Positions 37,352 through 45,003 of a stretch of DNA of 64,000 bases are shown here, piece after piece (the first letter of the stretch is position 1; every line of letters begins with the position of its first letter). The notes below the pieces were generated by a model that had not been told where the DNA came from, did not search any database, and saw nothing but the letters and a program-made list of their open reading frames with translations. Source of the stretch: Mesorhizobium sp. L-8-3 (GTDB taxonomy: Bacteria > Pseudomonadota > Alphaproteobacteria > Rhizobiales > Rhizobiaceae); contig NZ_AP023262.1 of the NCBI RefSeq assembly GCF_016756615.1, positions 7,441,501-7,505,500 of the forward strand, in the 5' to 3' direction. A program made the position numbers and the translations under genes.

Positions 37352-37955
37352 AATTCGACGGGAACAGCGCGTCCCATCTGGATTGGGGATACAGAATAGA
37401 CAGCCCCGCCGTCGCGCCGCATTTAGGCCGGCGACGGTGACAGGCGCATTCCCCAAATGGGGAAAAAGCGCAAAAAAGGCCGCGCATCCGGCAGCGGAGA
37501 CGCGGGCTCCGGCAGCCGGGGGAGTCTCGGAAGACCAAACGTGGAGGCCTTCGACCCGACCGTCGCGCGGGCGGCCGAGGTGCCTCTGCGTCGACTGCCG
37601 CCGATGGCGACGGATATCCATCTTGAAGCCGACGACCTGCCGGCAAGTCCGGGATCGCGCGACGAAGGGGCTGCCAGCGACGCGCAGTCGCGCGCGTGAA
37701 GAGTTCCCCGGTCTCGGTTCCTCATCGCGCACGTTGCGATCGAAATCTGCGAGGTAGAGCTCGATCTGTTCGTGGAGGCGATCGATCCCGCCATCCAGCG
37801 CGGCAATTTCGACGCAGAGGCCGTGCCGGTCGGGCGCACGGCTGCAAGGGTCTTCCGGAGCAATACACGAGGCGGCGCCCGGCCCAGGACAAGGGAACCG
37901 TCGACGCCCGATCCGGCTCACATCCGTTCCGTCGAAGCGTGCGAATACAGCTTTA
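37352..37955. other. Intergenic, no gene supported
   Basis: Frames on both strands (for example 37457-37699 plus strand) are GC-driven and lack ribosome sites or family features. The 3' end carries the operator of the downstream regulator. Confidence 0.45.
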
Positions 37956-37970
37956 TGGAATCCTATTCCA
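37956..37970. promoter_or_regulatory. IclR-type operator, copy 1
   Basis: TGGAATCCTATTCCA: an inverted repeat TGGAAT / ATTCCA with a 3-nt spacer, 49 nt before the iclR start, with an extra half-site TTGGAATT right after. The same 15 bases recur at 46987-47001. TGGAA-N-TTCCA-type repeats are characteristic operators of IclR-family regulators. Confidence 0.75.
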
Positions 37971-38018
37971 ATTTGGAATTCGATGTTGTAGTATCCAATC
38001 GCCGCACGGGAGGAACAC

Positions 38019-38855
38019 GTGACAGTAGCAGCCGTAGACCGGTGCCTCATCATACTGGAGGCGCTTGCGGGAGAGAGCGAGCCGGTGGAACTCACCGACC
38101 TGGCCCACCGCCTGGACATGCCGGCCAGCGCGGTGCACCGCACGCTGGCGACTTTGGTCGATCGCGGATGGGTGGTGCAGAACAGGGGGACGCAGCGCTA
38201 CGCGCTTTCCCTGAGAATGAGCACGCTCGCCTTCCGCAATCTCGATGCCCGCGCCGTTCCCGATGTCGTGCAGTCCGTGCTCGACAAGCTGGCGCGCGAA
38301 ACGCGTGAATATTGCCGCCTGGCGATCGTCGAAGGCGAGGATCTGGTCTGGGTCGCACGGGCGCAGGGCGCGGTATTGGGCCTGCGCTACGATCCGGAGA
38401 TGGGGCAGGAGATCGTCCTGCACGCCACCGCAAACGGTAAGGCGTGGCTTGCCACGCTGCCCGAGAGCGAAGCGTTGCGCATCGTCTGCGCGCGTGGTTT
38501 CACGGCGCGGCGTCCGCTCGGTCCGAACAGCGCCTCCAATGTCGACGAATTGCGGGCGCGGCTGGCCGAGACACGCGAGCGCGGCTTCGCCACCTCGGTC
38601 GAGGAAGCCGAAGCCGGCACCGGCGCCGTGGCGGTGCCCTTTTTCGTCGGGCCTGAGGTCGACGCGCCGGTGGCGGGCACGATGAGCGTCGCGGGGCCTC
38701 TCGTGCGCATCACGCCCGAGCGCTACGCAGAATTCGCCGAAGCGCTCAAACGCGCGGCCCGCGAGGTGTCGGAAATCTGGTCGCTGCGTGTGCGTCAGCG
38801 CAGCTACCGGCCCGCCGCCATTTCGGCCGCCGGGCGCGACAAGGTCGAGGCGTGA
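38019..38855 (+). CDS. IclR-family transcriptional regulator
   Basis: 278 aa. Winged HTH in the first ~65 residues (LTDLAHRLDMPASAVHRTLATLVDRGWV), then the IclR effector-binding domain (LDKLARETREYCRLAIVEGEDLVWVARAQG ... HATANGKAWLATL ... GFATSVEEAEAGTGAVAVPFF). GTG start preceded by GGGAGGAACAC. Transporter genes follow after 9 nt. Its probable operator occurs in front of itself and again between the divergent FG-GAP and dapA-like genes, so it probably controls the whole 38-48 kb locus in response to the transported compound. Confidence 0.92.
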   Translation: MTVAAVDRCLIILEALAGESEPVELTDLAHRLDMPASAVHRTLATLVDRGWVVQNRGTQRYALSLRMSTLAFRNLDARAVPDVVQSVLDKLARETREYCRLAIVEGEDLVWVARAQGAVLGLRYDPEMGQEIVLHATANGKAWLATLPESEALRIVCARGFTARRPLGPNSASNVDELRARLAETRERGFATSVEEAEAGTGAVAVPFFVGPEVDAPVAGTMSVAGPLVRITPERYAEFAEALKRAAREVSEIWSLRVRQRSYRPAAISAAGRDKVEA

Positions 38856-38864
38856 GCGGCAGCC

Positions 38865-39623
38865 ATGAAAGCGCCGACCGCCATGCAAAGAGTAGCTGAA
38901 CCGGCGCTGTGGTTCGCCGGTCTGCTGATCGTATGGGAAATCCTGGTCAGGCTGTTCGGCGTGCCGGTGTTCGTCCTGCCGGCGCCGTCGCAATTCCTTG
39001 CCCGCATCGTGGAGGATGGCCCGCGGCTGGCCTATCACGGCCTGATAACGACCCGGCTGATCGTCTACGGCTTCGTGGCCGGCGCCGTACCCGGCATCGT
39101 TCTCGGCTACCTCATCGCCCGTTTCCGGCTTGCAGAGCAGATCATCTATCCGCTGGTCGTTTTCATACAGGGCCTTCCCAAGATCACGCTGGCACCGCTC
39201 ATGCTGGTGTGGTTCGGCTTCAGCGACTTCCCGAAGATCCTGCTCACCGCCCTGATCACCTTCTTTCCGATCCTGGTCGACAGCGTCACCGGCTTCAAGT
39301 CGATCGATCCGCGCCAGTACTATCTCAGCCGGTCGGTCGGCGCGTCCTGGTGGCAGACATTCAGGCTGTTCGAGCTCCCCTCCGCGGCGCCAAGCATTTT
39401 TTCGGGCTTCAAGATCACGATCGTCATCGCGGTCACGGTCGTGATCGTGGTCGAATGGATGAATTCGCAGAACGGTCTCGGCTACCTGGTGCTGCGGGCG
39501 ATGGACGACGCCGACACCTCGCTGCTTTTCGCGGTTCTCGTCATCGGCTCCACGATCGGGGTGGTGCTGAGCTGGGGGATGGCGCTCCTCGAACAACTGC
39601 TTCTCCCGTGGCGGCGAAGGTGA
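38865..39623 (+). CDS. ABC transporter permease, SsuC/TauC type
   Basis: 252 aa inner-membrane protein with six predicted hydrophobic segments and the EAA-type loop (YYLSRSVGASWWQTFRLFELPSAAPSIFSGFKI) that docks the ATPase. First of two permeases in this locus. Family members import sulfonates, nitrate, or HMP-like pyrimidines with NMT1/Thi5-type binding proteins. Confidence 0.9.
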   Translation: MKAPTAMQRVAEPALWFAGLLIVWEILVRLFGVPVFVLPAPSQFLARIVEDGPRLAYHGLITTRLIVYGFVAGAVPGIVLGYLIARFRLAEQIIYPLVVFIQGLPKITLAPLMLVWFGFSDFPKILLTALITFFPILVDSVTGFKSIDPRQYYLSRSVGASWWQTFRLFELPSAAPSIFSGFKITIVIAVTVVIVVEWMNSQNGLGYLVLRAMDDADTSLLFAVLVIGSTIGVVLSWGMALLEQLLLPWRRR

Positions 39624-39702
39624 TGCCGCTCCGCCGTGCAGGCAAGAACCGGTGACGCCCCGAAAGCTGGGCGGCGCATATTCGATCAACAAGGAGGAAA
39701 CA

Positions 39703-40701
39703 ATGGACAGAACACTGAGACAGCTGGCATTCGGGGCGGTGCTGGCAGCGATGACCGGCACTGGCGCGCTGGCGCAGGACAAGCTGCAGATGCAGATGAA
39801 CTGGACTGCCGACTCCGCGCATCTCGGCTTCGCCGTGGCGCAGGTGAACGGCATCTATGCCGACCACGATCTCGACGTGCAACTGGTCGAAGGCCGCGGC
39901 TCGGCTGTTGCCGCTCAGATTGTCGCCACCGGCCAGACCGAACTCGGCTATGCCGACACAGGCGCGACGCTGAACGTCGCCTCCAAGGGCGCGCCGATCA
40001 GGATCATCTCCACGATCTGGAAGTCCGGCCAGTTCGGCATCCAGTATCTGGCGGCTTCCGGCATCAAGGAGCCGAAGGATCTGATCGGCAAGAAGCTGGC
40101 GGTTTCGCCCGGTTCGGCCATGCTGCCGCTGATCCCGGTGTTCCTGCGCGCCAACGGGATCGAGGAATCGCAGGTCGAGATCGTCTCGGCGGCCGAAAGC
40201 GCCTTCATCGGCCTGCTCACCTCCGGCCAGGTCGACGCCGTTTCGCAGACCCCGGAGAACATCGTGGTGCCGCTCAAGGCGCAGGGCGTCGAAGCGGGGA
40301 ACATGTATTTCTACAATCACGGTGTACCGATCGCGAGCCTGGCGCTCGTGGCGCGCGAGGACAAACTGCAGGCCAACCCGGATGCCTATAAGCGCTTCGT
40401 CAAGGCGACCGCGCTCGGCTGGCAGGAGGCGATGAAGAATCCCGAGGCCGCAGTGGACGCGCTGCTCAAGGTGTTCCCCGAAACAGGCCATTCTCGCGAG
40501 AACCTTCTCAAGTCGGCCGAATACAGCTTCGCCTCGGTGTGTCCGGGCGGGTCGGGCGACGTGATCGGCGTGACCGACGACGAGACCTGGGCGTCGATGT
40601 ACAAGGTGATGACCACGGCTATGGAACTGCCGGACGCGAAGCCGGTCACGGACTATTACACGCTGGACTATGTCCCGGCCGACCCGGTGACCTGTCCCTG
40701 A
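39703..40701 (+). CDS. NMT1/Thi5-type ABC substrate-binding protein
   Basis: 332 aa. Signal peptide MDRTLRQLAFGAVLAAMTGTGALAQ, then the NMT1/Thi5 pattern: QMNWTADSAHLGFAVAQVNGIYADHDLDVQLVEGRG ... ELGYADTGATLNVASKGAPIRIIST ... FIGLLTSGQVDAVSQTPENI. AAGGAGGAAAC precedes the ATG. Binds the ligand in the periplasm. Members bind pyrimidines, sulfonates, riboflavin or aromatic acids; the specificity here cannot be read off. Confidence 0.92.
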   Translation: MDRTLRQLAFGAVLAAMTGTGALAQDKLQMQMNWTADSAHLGFAVAQVNGIYADHDLDVQLVEGRGSAVAAQIVATGQTELGYADTGATLNVASKGAPIRIISTIWKSGQFGIQYLAASGIKEPKDLIGKKLAVSPGSAMLPLIPVFLRANGIEESQVEIVSAAESAFIGLLTSGQVDAVSQTPENIVVPLKAQGVEAGNMYFYNHGVPIASLALVAREDKLQANPDAYKRFVKATALGWQEAMKNPEAAVDALLKVFPETGHSRENLLKSAEYSFASVCPGGSGDVIGVTDDETWASMYKVMTTAMELPDAKPVTDYYTLDYVPADPVTCP

Positions 40702-40772
40702 GTGGCGAGCAGCCCTCGACGTGAACCGGGCGCGACGGTCCGCGTCCGGTTCAGCCCATTCCACGGAACCCG

Positions 40773-41597
40773 ATGATGTCCCAATCAGCCAGCGCAGTCG
40801 CGGCCCCTTCCTCGCCGGCTCGAATGCAGTCCTTGTCCGCTTTCGGCGGCTCGTTCCTGTCGTCGGTGCTGATCGGTGCGGCGGCAGTGGTCTTCCTGCT
40901 CGGCCTGTGGGAAATGCTTCTGCGCGTCTTCGACGTGCCGCTGTGGCTCGTTCCCAAGCCGTCGGACTTTCTGGCGCGCCTCTATACCGACCGTGCGATG
41001 ATCGCCGGCCACGCAGTCTCGACCTCGATCACCATACTGGAGGGCTTCGCCCTGGGCGTGATGATCGCCGTGCCGCTGGCATTGGCGATCATCTCCGTGG
41101 GCGCGCTGGAGCGGGGCCTCTACCCCGTCATCGTGTTCCTCAACATCATGCCGAAGACGGTCATCGGTCCCATTCTGATCGTGTGGTTCGGCATCGGGCC
41201 GCTGGTGGCGGCGCTGATCGTCTTCCTGATGTGTTTCTTCCCGATCCTGGTCGACAGCATGTCGGGCTTCCGGCTGGTCGACAAGAGGCTGTTCTACATC
41301 TCGCGCTCGATGGGCGCCGACCCGTGGCAGACCTTTTGGAAGGTACGGCTGCCGGCCGCCATGCCGCACATCTTCTCGGGCATGAAGATAGGCGTGGTGA
41401 AAGCGGTCGAAGGCGTGATCATTGCCGAGTTCATCGCCTCCAACAAAGGGCTCGGCTTCATGATCATGCAGGCCTCCGGCTTTATGGACATGACGCTGAT
41501 GTTTTCGGGGCTGGTCGCAGCAGCATTGGTGGCGCTGGTCTTCAACGGCACGATGAGCATGATCGGCCAGTGGCTGATGCCGTGGGCGCGACACTAG
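40773..41597 (+). CDS. ABC transporter permease, second subunit
   Basis: 274 aa, related to the permease at 38865 (shared LPKTxIxPxLxVWFGxxxLxxxLIxFxxFFPILVDSxxGF pattern and the same EAA loop, RSMGADPWQTFWKVRLPAAMPHIFSGMKIG). Two different permeases suggest a heterodimeric pore. It follows the binding protein and precedes the ATPase in the same direction. Confidence 0.9.
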   Translation: MMSQSASAVAAPSSPARMQSLSAFGGSFLSSVLIGAAAVVFLLGLWEMLLRVFDVPLWLVPKPSDFLARLYTDRAMIAGHAVSTSITILEGFALGVMIAVPLALAIISVGALERGLYPVIVFLNIMPKTVIGPILIVWFGIGPLVAALIVFLMCFFPILVDSMSGFRLVDKRLFYISRSMGADPWQTFWKVRLPAAMPHIFSGMKIGVVKAVEGVIIAEFIASNKGLGFMIMQASGFMDMTLMFSGLVAAALVALVFNGTMSMIGQWLMPWARH

Positions 41598-41629
41598 AGC
41601 AATACGCCGTAGACAGACAGAGAACGACA

Positions 41630-42472
41630 ATGGCACTGGCGGATACAATCATGGACAGAAGAACCGGCCTGCCGCGCTCGAGCGAAGGCGCGCCCGTCAC
41701 GGGCGCCTCGATCCGCGCGCTCGGCCTGACCAAGGTCTATGGCAGCGGCGCAAGCGCCTTTCACGCGCTCGGGCCCATCGATCTGGACATCAAGCCGGGC
41801 GAATTCGTCAGCATCATCGGCCCGTCGGGCTGCGGCAAGAGCACCACGATGCTGCTGGTCACGGGCCTGGAACCGATGAGCGAGGGTGTCGTGGAGATCG
41901 ACGGCGAGCCGTTGACCCGGCCGATCTCGGAGATCGGCATCGTCTTCCAGGACCATCTGTTGCTGGAATTCAGGACGGCGATCAAGAACGTCATGCTGCA
42001 GCAGGAAATCCGCGGTCTTGACAGGCAGACGCTACGCACCCGCGCCGACGAACTGTTCCAACGGCTGGGACTGAAAGGCGCGGAGAACCGCTACCCCTGG
42101 CAGCTTTCGGGCGGCATGCGCCAGCGCGTGTCGATCGCCCGGGCGTTGGTCCATGATCCGTCCATGCTGCTGATGGACGAACCGTTCGGCGCACTCGACG
42201 CGATCACGCGTACGCAGATACGCCACGACCTTGAAATGCTTTGGCTGGAAACGCGCAAGACGGTTCTGTTCATCACGCACTCGATCGAGGAGGCGGTCGG
42301 CCTGTCGGACCGCGTGCTGGTGATGTCGAAAAGCCCGGGCACGATCGTGGAGGAGATCGTCATCGACCTGCCGCGCCCGCGCCCGGCTCATCTCGGCGAA
42401 TATCCGGAATTCTCGCGCTACGCGGAACGCATCTACGCGATCTTCGAGAAGCTCGGCGTTTACAAGTTCTGA
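41630..42472 (+). CDS. ABC transporter ATP-binding protein
   Basis: 280 aa. Walker A GPSGCGKSTT, Q-loop IVFQDHLLL, signature LSGGMRQRVSIARAL, Walker B MLLMDEPFGALD and the H-loop His in FITHSIEEAV. Closest in layout to SsuB/TauB/NrtD. Completes the importer with the two permeases and the binding protein. Confidence 0.94.
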   Translation: MALADTIMDRRTGLPRSSEGAPVTGASIRALGLTKVYGSGASAFHALGPIDLDIKPGEFVSIIGPSGCGKSTTMLLVTGLEPMSEGVVEIDGEPLTRPISEIGIVFQDHLLLEFRTAIKNVMLQQEIRGLDRQTLRTRADELFQRLGLKGAENRYPWQLSGGMRQRVSIARALVHDPSMLLMDEPFGALDAITRTQIRHDLEMLWLETRKTVLFITHSIEEAVGLSDRVLVMSKSPGTIVEEIVIDLPRPRPAHLGEYPEFSRYAERIYAIFEKLGVYKF

Positions 42473-42488
42473 CGCGCGCCGAAGATCG

Positions 42489-43343
42489 ATGGACAACACA
42501 CTGAAGCAGCCCGAGATCGTTATCAACCATGCCACCATGCGCGAGAGATGGGACATGGCGGCGTTCCTTTCCGCATGCGCCCGGTGCGGACTGACCCGCG
42601 CTTCGATCTGGGACGACGAGGTGAAGCGGACGGGCATCGCGGGTGCACGATCGATCATGGCCGAGAACGGCATCGGCGCTTTCGGCTACAACCGGGCGGG
42701 GCCGCTGATCGGCGCAACCGTGGAAGATAACCGGCAGAAGCAGGATGCCGGCCGGCGGGCGCTGGACCGGGCAGCGGAAGTCGGGGCCGATCACGTACTG
42801 GTCTTTTCGGGGGGTCTCGCTCCAGGCAGCCGCGATATGGCCGGCGCGCGCGCGCAGATGGAAGACGCCACCGCCGCCCTGCTCGAACACGCACGGCCTC
42901 TTGGGGTCAAGCTTGCGCTGGAGCCGCTCCATCCCATGTTGGCCGCCGACCGGGCCGTCATTCTCAGCCTCTCCCACGCCAATGACATCTGCGATCGTCT
43001 CGGGCCTGGAATAGGCGTCGTGATAGACGTCTATCACGTATGGTGGGACGAGCGGCTCGAAGCGGAGATCATGCGCACCGGCGCGGCCGGCCGCATCCTG
43101 GCATTCCACGTCAACGACTGGCTGGTACCGACAAGGCACATACTGAAGGACCGAGGCATGATGGGCGACGGCGTCATCGATCTCGGGGGCATCTGGCGGC
43201 AGATCGAAGCGGCCGGCTACCGCGGGCCGGTCGAGGTCGAGATATTCTCCGAGCGGTGGTGGAACGAGGATCCCGACCTTGTTCTCGACACGGCGATCGC
43301 GCGATGCCGGGAACTGTTCGTGCCCGCCGGTGCGCGAACATGA
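42489..43343 (+). CDS. Sugar-phosphate isomerase/epimerase-like TIM barrel
   Basis: 284 aa, xylose-isomerase-like barrel (AP_endonuc_2). Metal-ligand positions are visible in LALEPLHPM, VVIDVYHVWWD and VEVEIFSERWW, and ILAFHVNDW. The same fold serves as 3-dehydroshikimate dehydratase, hydroxypyruvate isomerase and inosose dehydratase. With the two shikimate-dehydrogenase-like partners nearby, dehydration or isomerisation of a cyclitol or keto-acid is plausible. Stop overlaps the next start. Confidence 0.82.
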   Translation: MDNTLKQPEIVINHATMRERWDMAAFLSACARCGLTRASIWDDEVKRTGIAGARSIMAENGIGAFGYNRAGPLIGATVEDNRQKQDAGRRALDRAAEVGADHVLVFSGGLAPGSRDMAGARAQMEDATAALLEHARPLGVKLALEPLHPMLAADRAVILSLSHANDICDRLGPGIGVVIDVYHVWWDERLEAEIMRTGAAGRILAFHVNDWLVPTRHILKDRGMMGDGVIDLGGIWRQIEAAGYRGPVEVEIFSERWWNEDPDLVLDTAIARCRELFVPAGART

Positions 43344-44173
43344 GCGGCCTCGTCTCCAACCTCAACGGCGCGTCGCGCATCTATGCTGTGTTTGGCGATC
43401 CCGTCGCGCAGGTGCAGACGCCGGCCCTGATCAACCCGCTCTTCGCCGAGCGTGGCGCCGATATATGGGCGGTGCCTTTCCACGTGACGCGCGAGAACTT
43501 CGAGACGGCATGGCGCGCATTCGCGGCGATGCCGAATGTCGCCGGCATCGGCGTAACGGTTCCACACAAGGTCGCAGCCTTCAGGCTTTGCGACAGGGTG
43601 ACACCGGCGGCATCGGAAGTCGGTGCGGTGAATTCGATCCAGCACGCGCCCGACGGCTCCATGCACGGCGCGCTTTTCGACGGGCTCGGTTTCGTGCGCG
43701 GGCTTGGCGAGAACCGGAAGCGGCTGGCCGGGGCTTCCGTGCTGCTTGTCGGCGCCGGCGGCGCCGGGCGGGCGATCGCGCACGCGCTGGCGGAGAACGG
43801 GATCGGCCGGCTGTCCGTGATCGAGATCGATGCCGAAGCGCGGGATTTCACAATCGAGATGACCAATCGTGTCGCGCGAAGGACCATTGCCGCGGAGGGC
43901 AACGATACCCTTTCCGGCCACCACATGCTGATCAACGCGACCCCGATCGGGCTGAAGTCGGCCGAGAGCTTTCCTGTCGATCTCACCACACTCGAGCCAG
44001 AGGTTCTGGTGGCCGACATTGCCGCGCTTTCGCGCGAAACGGAGCTTCTGAAACTGGCACGCGAGCGCGGCTGCCCGACCAGCGACGGGCGCGACATGTT
44101 GAAAGCCCAGATCGGGCTGATCGCGGGCTTCGCGGCCGGGCACGCGGCAGGCACCCCGCTTGATGGCGCCTAG
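43340..44173 (+). CDS. Shikimate dehydrogenase-like oxidoreductase 1
   Basis: 277 aa, AroE fold: N-terminal substrate domain with IGVTVPHKVAAFRLCD, keeping the catalytic Lys, and Rossmann GAGGAGRAIAHAL for NAD(P). The Ser-x-Ser that grips the shikimate carboxylate (PIxHSxSP in AroE) reads GDPVAQVQTP, and the usual NTD before GxGF is LFDGLGF. It therefore probably acts on another cyclic or acyclic polyol. ATG overlaps the preceding stop. Its stop codon overlaps that of the convergent paralogue. Confidence 0.85.
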   Translation: MSGLVSNLNGASRIYAVFGDPVAQVQTPALINPLFAERGADIWAVPFHVTRENFETAWRAFAAMPNVAGIGVTVPHKVAAFRLCDRVTPAASEVGAVNSIQHAPDGSMHGALFDGLGFVRGLGENRKRLAGASVLLVGAGGAGRAIAHALAENGIGRLSVIEIDAEARDFTIEMTNRVARRTIAAEGNDTLSGHHMLINATPIGLKSAESFPVDLTTLEPEVLVADIAALSRETELLKLARERGCPTSDGRDMLKAQIGLIAGFAAGHAAGTPLDGA

Positions 44174-45003
44174 CCCTTCCGGGCGAGGTGTCCCCAGAGC
44201 CTGGCGATGTGCTCCGCAATCGGGCGAACCTGCCCCCTGATCATGTGAATGCCCGAGTGGATTGCGGCACCTCGCTCGCGCGCCACTTCCAGAAGCGGCG
44301 TGATCTCCGGTTTGGCGACGACCTCCGCGACAAGCATGGTGCCGTCGAGCCCGTCGGCGGCTACCGGCAGTGCATCATCGGGACTGAGCCCGAGGGAGGT
44401 GGCGTTGACAACCAGCTGTCCGGGCCGCGGCTCGGCCGCACCGGCTCTGGCGAAGCGCCGTCCGAAGGCGGCATTGACCAGGTCCGCCAGTTCTTCCGCC
44501 TTGCTCGCGGTCCGGTTTGCGACAACCAGGGATGCCGCGCCGTCCTCGGCCAGCGCAAAAGCGATTGCGATGGCCGCTCCGCCGGCGCCGATCATCAGGC
44601 AGTCCCTCCCGGCAACAACATGGCCTTCGCGTTTCAGCCCACCGACAAATCCCTTGCCGTCGAACTGGTAGCCGCGCAGGGAGCCGTCAGCCTCGCGGCG
44701 CACCAGATTGACCGCGCCGACACGTTCCGCCAGCGGGTCGAGACTGTCGCACAGGCGCAGGACCTGCTGCTTGTGGGGAATGGTGACGCCGAAGCCGACG
44801 ATGCTTTCGATCGCACGCAATCCCTTCCATGCCTCTTCGAGGCGCTCGGTCCTGACGTGGAGCGGCACGCACACGATGTCCGCACCGAGTTCGGCGAAGA
44901 TCGGGTTGATGTTCACCGGCGTCATGATCTGGGCGATCGGATCGCCGATAACGCCCATGACTCGGGTCGTGCCTTCGATAGCCGGAAGCGCCGCACCTAC
45001 CAA
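44170..45003 (-). CDS. Shikimate dehydrogenase-like oxidoreductase 2
   Basis: 277 aa, AroE fold, divergent paralogue of the convergent neighbour. Catalytic Lys in FGVTIPHKQQVLRLCD; Rossmann MIGAGGAAIAIAFAL; substrate motif GDPIAQIMTP without the shikimate serines; FDGKGF in place of NTDxxGF. The two enzymes share these departures, suggesting two oxidation steps or two related substrates. Its ATG overlaps the FG-GAP gene stop by 7 nt, making a two-gene minus-strand operon. Confidence 0.85.
   Translation of the reverse strand: MVGAALPAIEGTTRVMGVIGDPIAQIMTPVNINPIFAELGADIVCVPLHVRTERLEEAWKGLRAIESIVGFGVTIPHKQQVLRLCDSLDPLAERVGAVNLVRREADGSLRGYQFDGKGFVGGLKREGHVVAGRDCLMIGAGGAAIAIAFALAEDGAASLVVANRTASKAEELADLVNAAFGRRFARAGAAEPRPGQLVVNATSLGLSPDDALPVAADGLDGTMLVAEVVAKPEITPLLEVARERGAAIHSGIHMIRGQVRPIAEHIARLWGHLARKG

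Noticed and set aside
37953..39854. 633-codon open frame antisense to the IclR and permease genes
   Set aside because: High-GC antisense shadow; composition (Arg/His/Asp-rich) is typical of the complement of real coding sequence and no ribosome site is present.
40721..41629. Long open frame upstream of, and in frame with, the ABC ATPase gene
   Set aside because: It is the out-of-frame shadow of the permease at 40773-41597, rich in Arg/Gly/Pro with no family features; the ATPase has a normal start at 41630.
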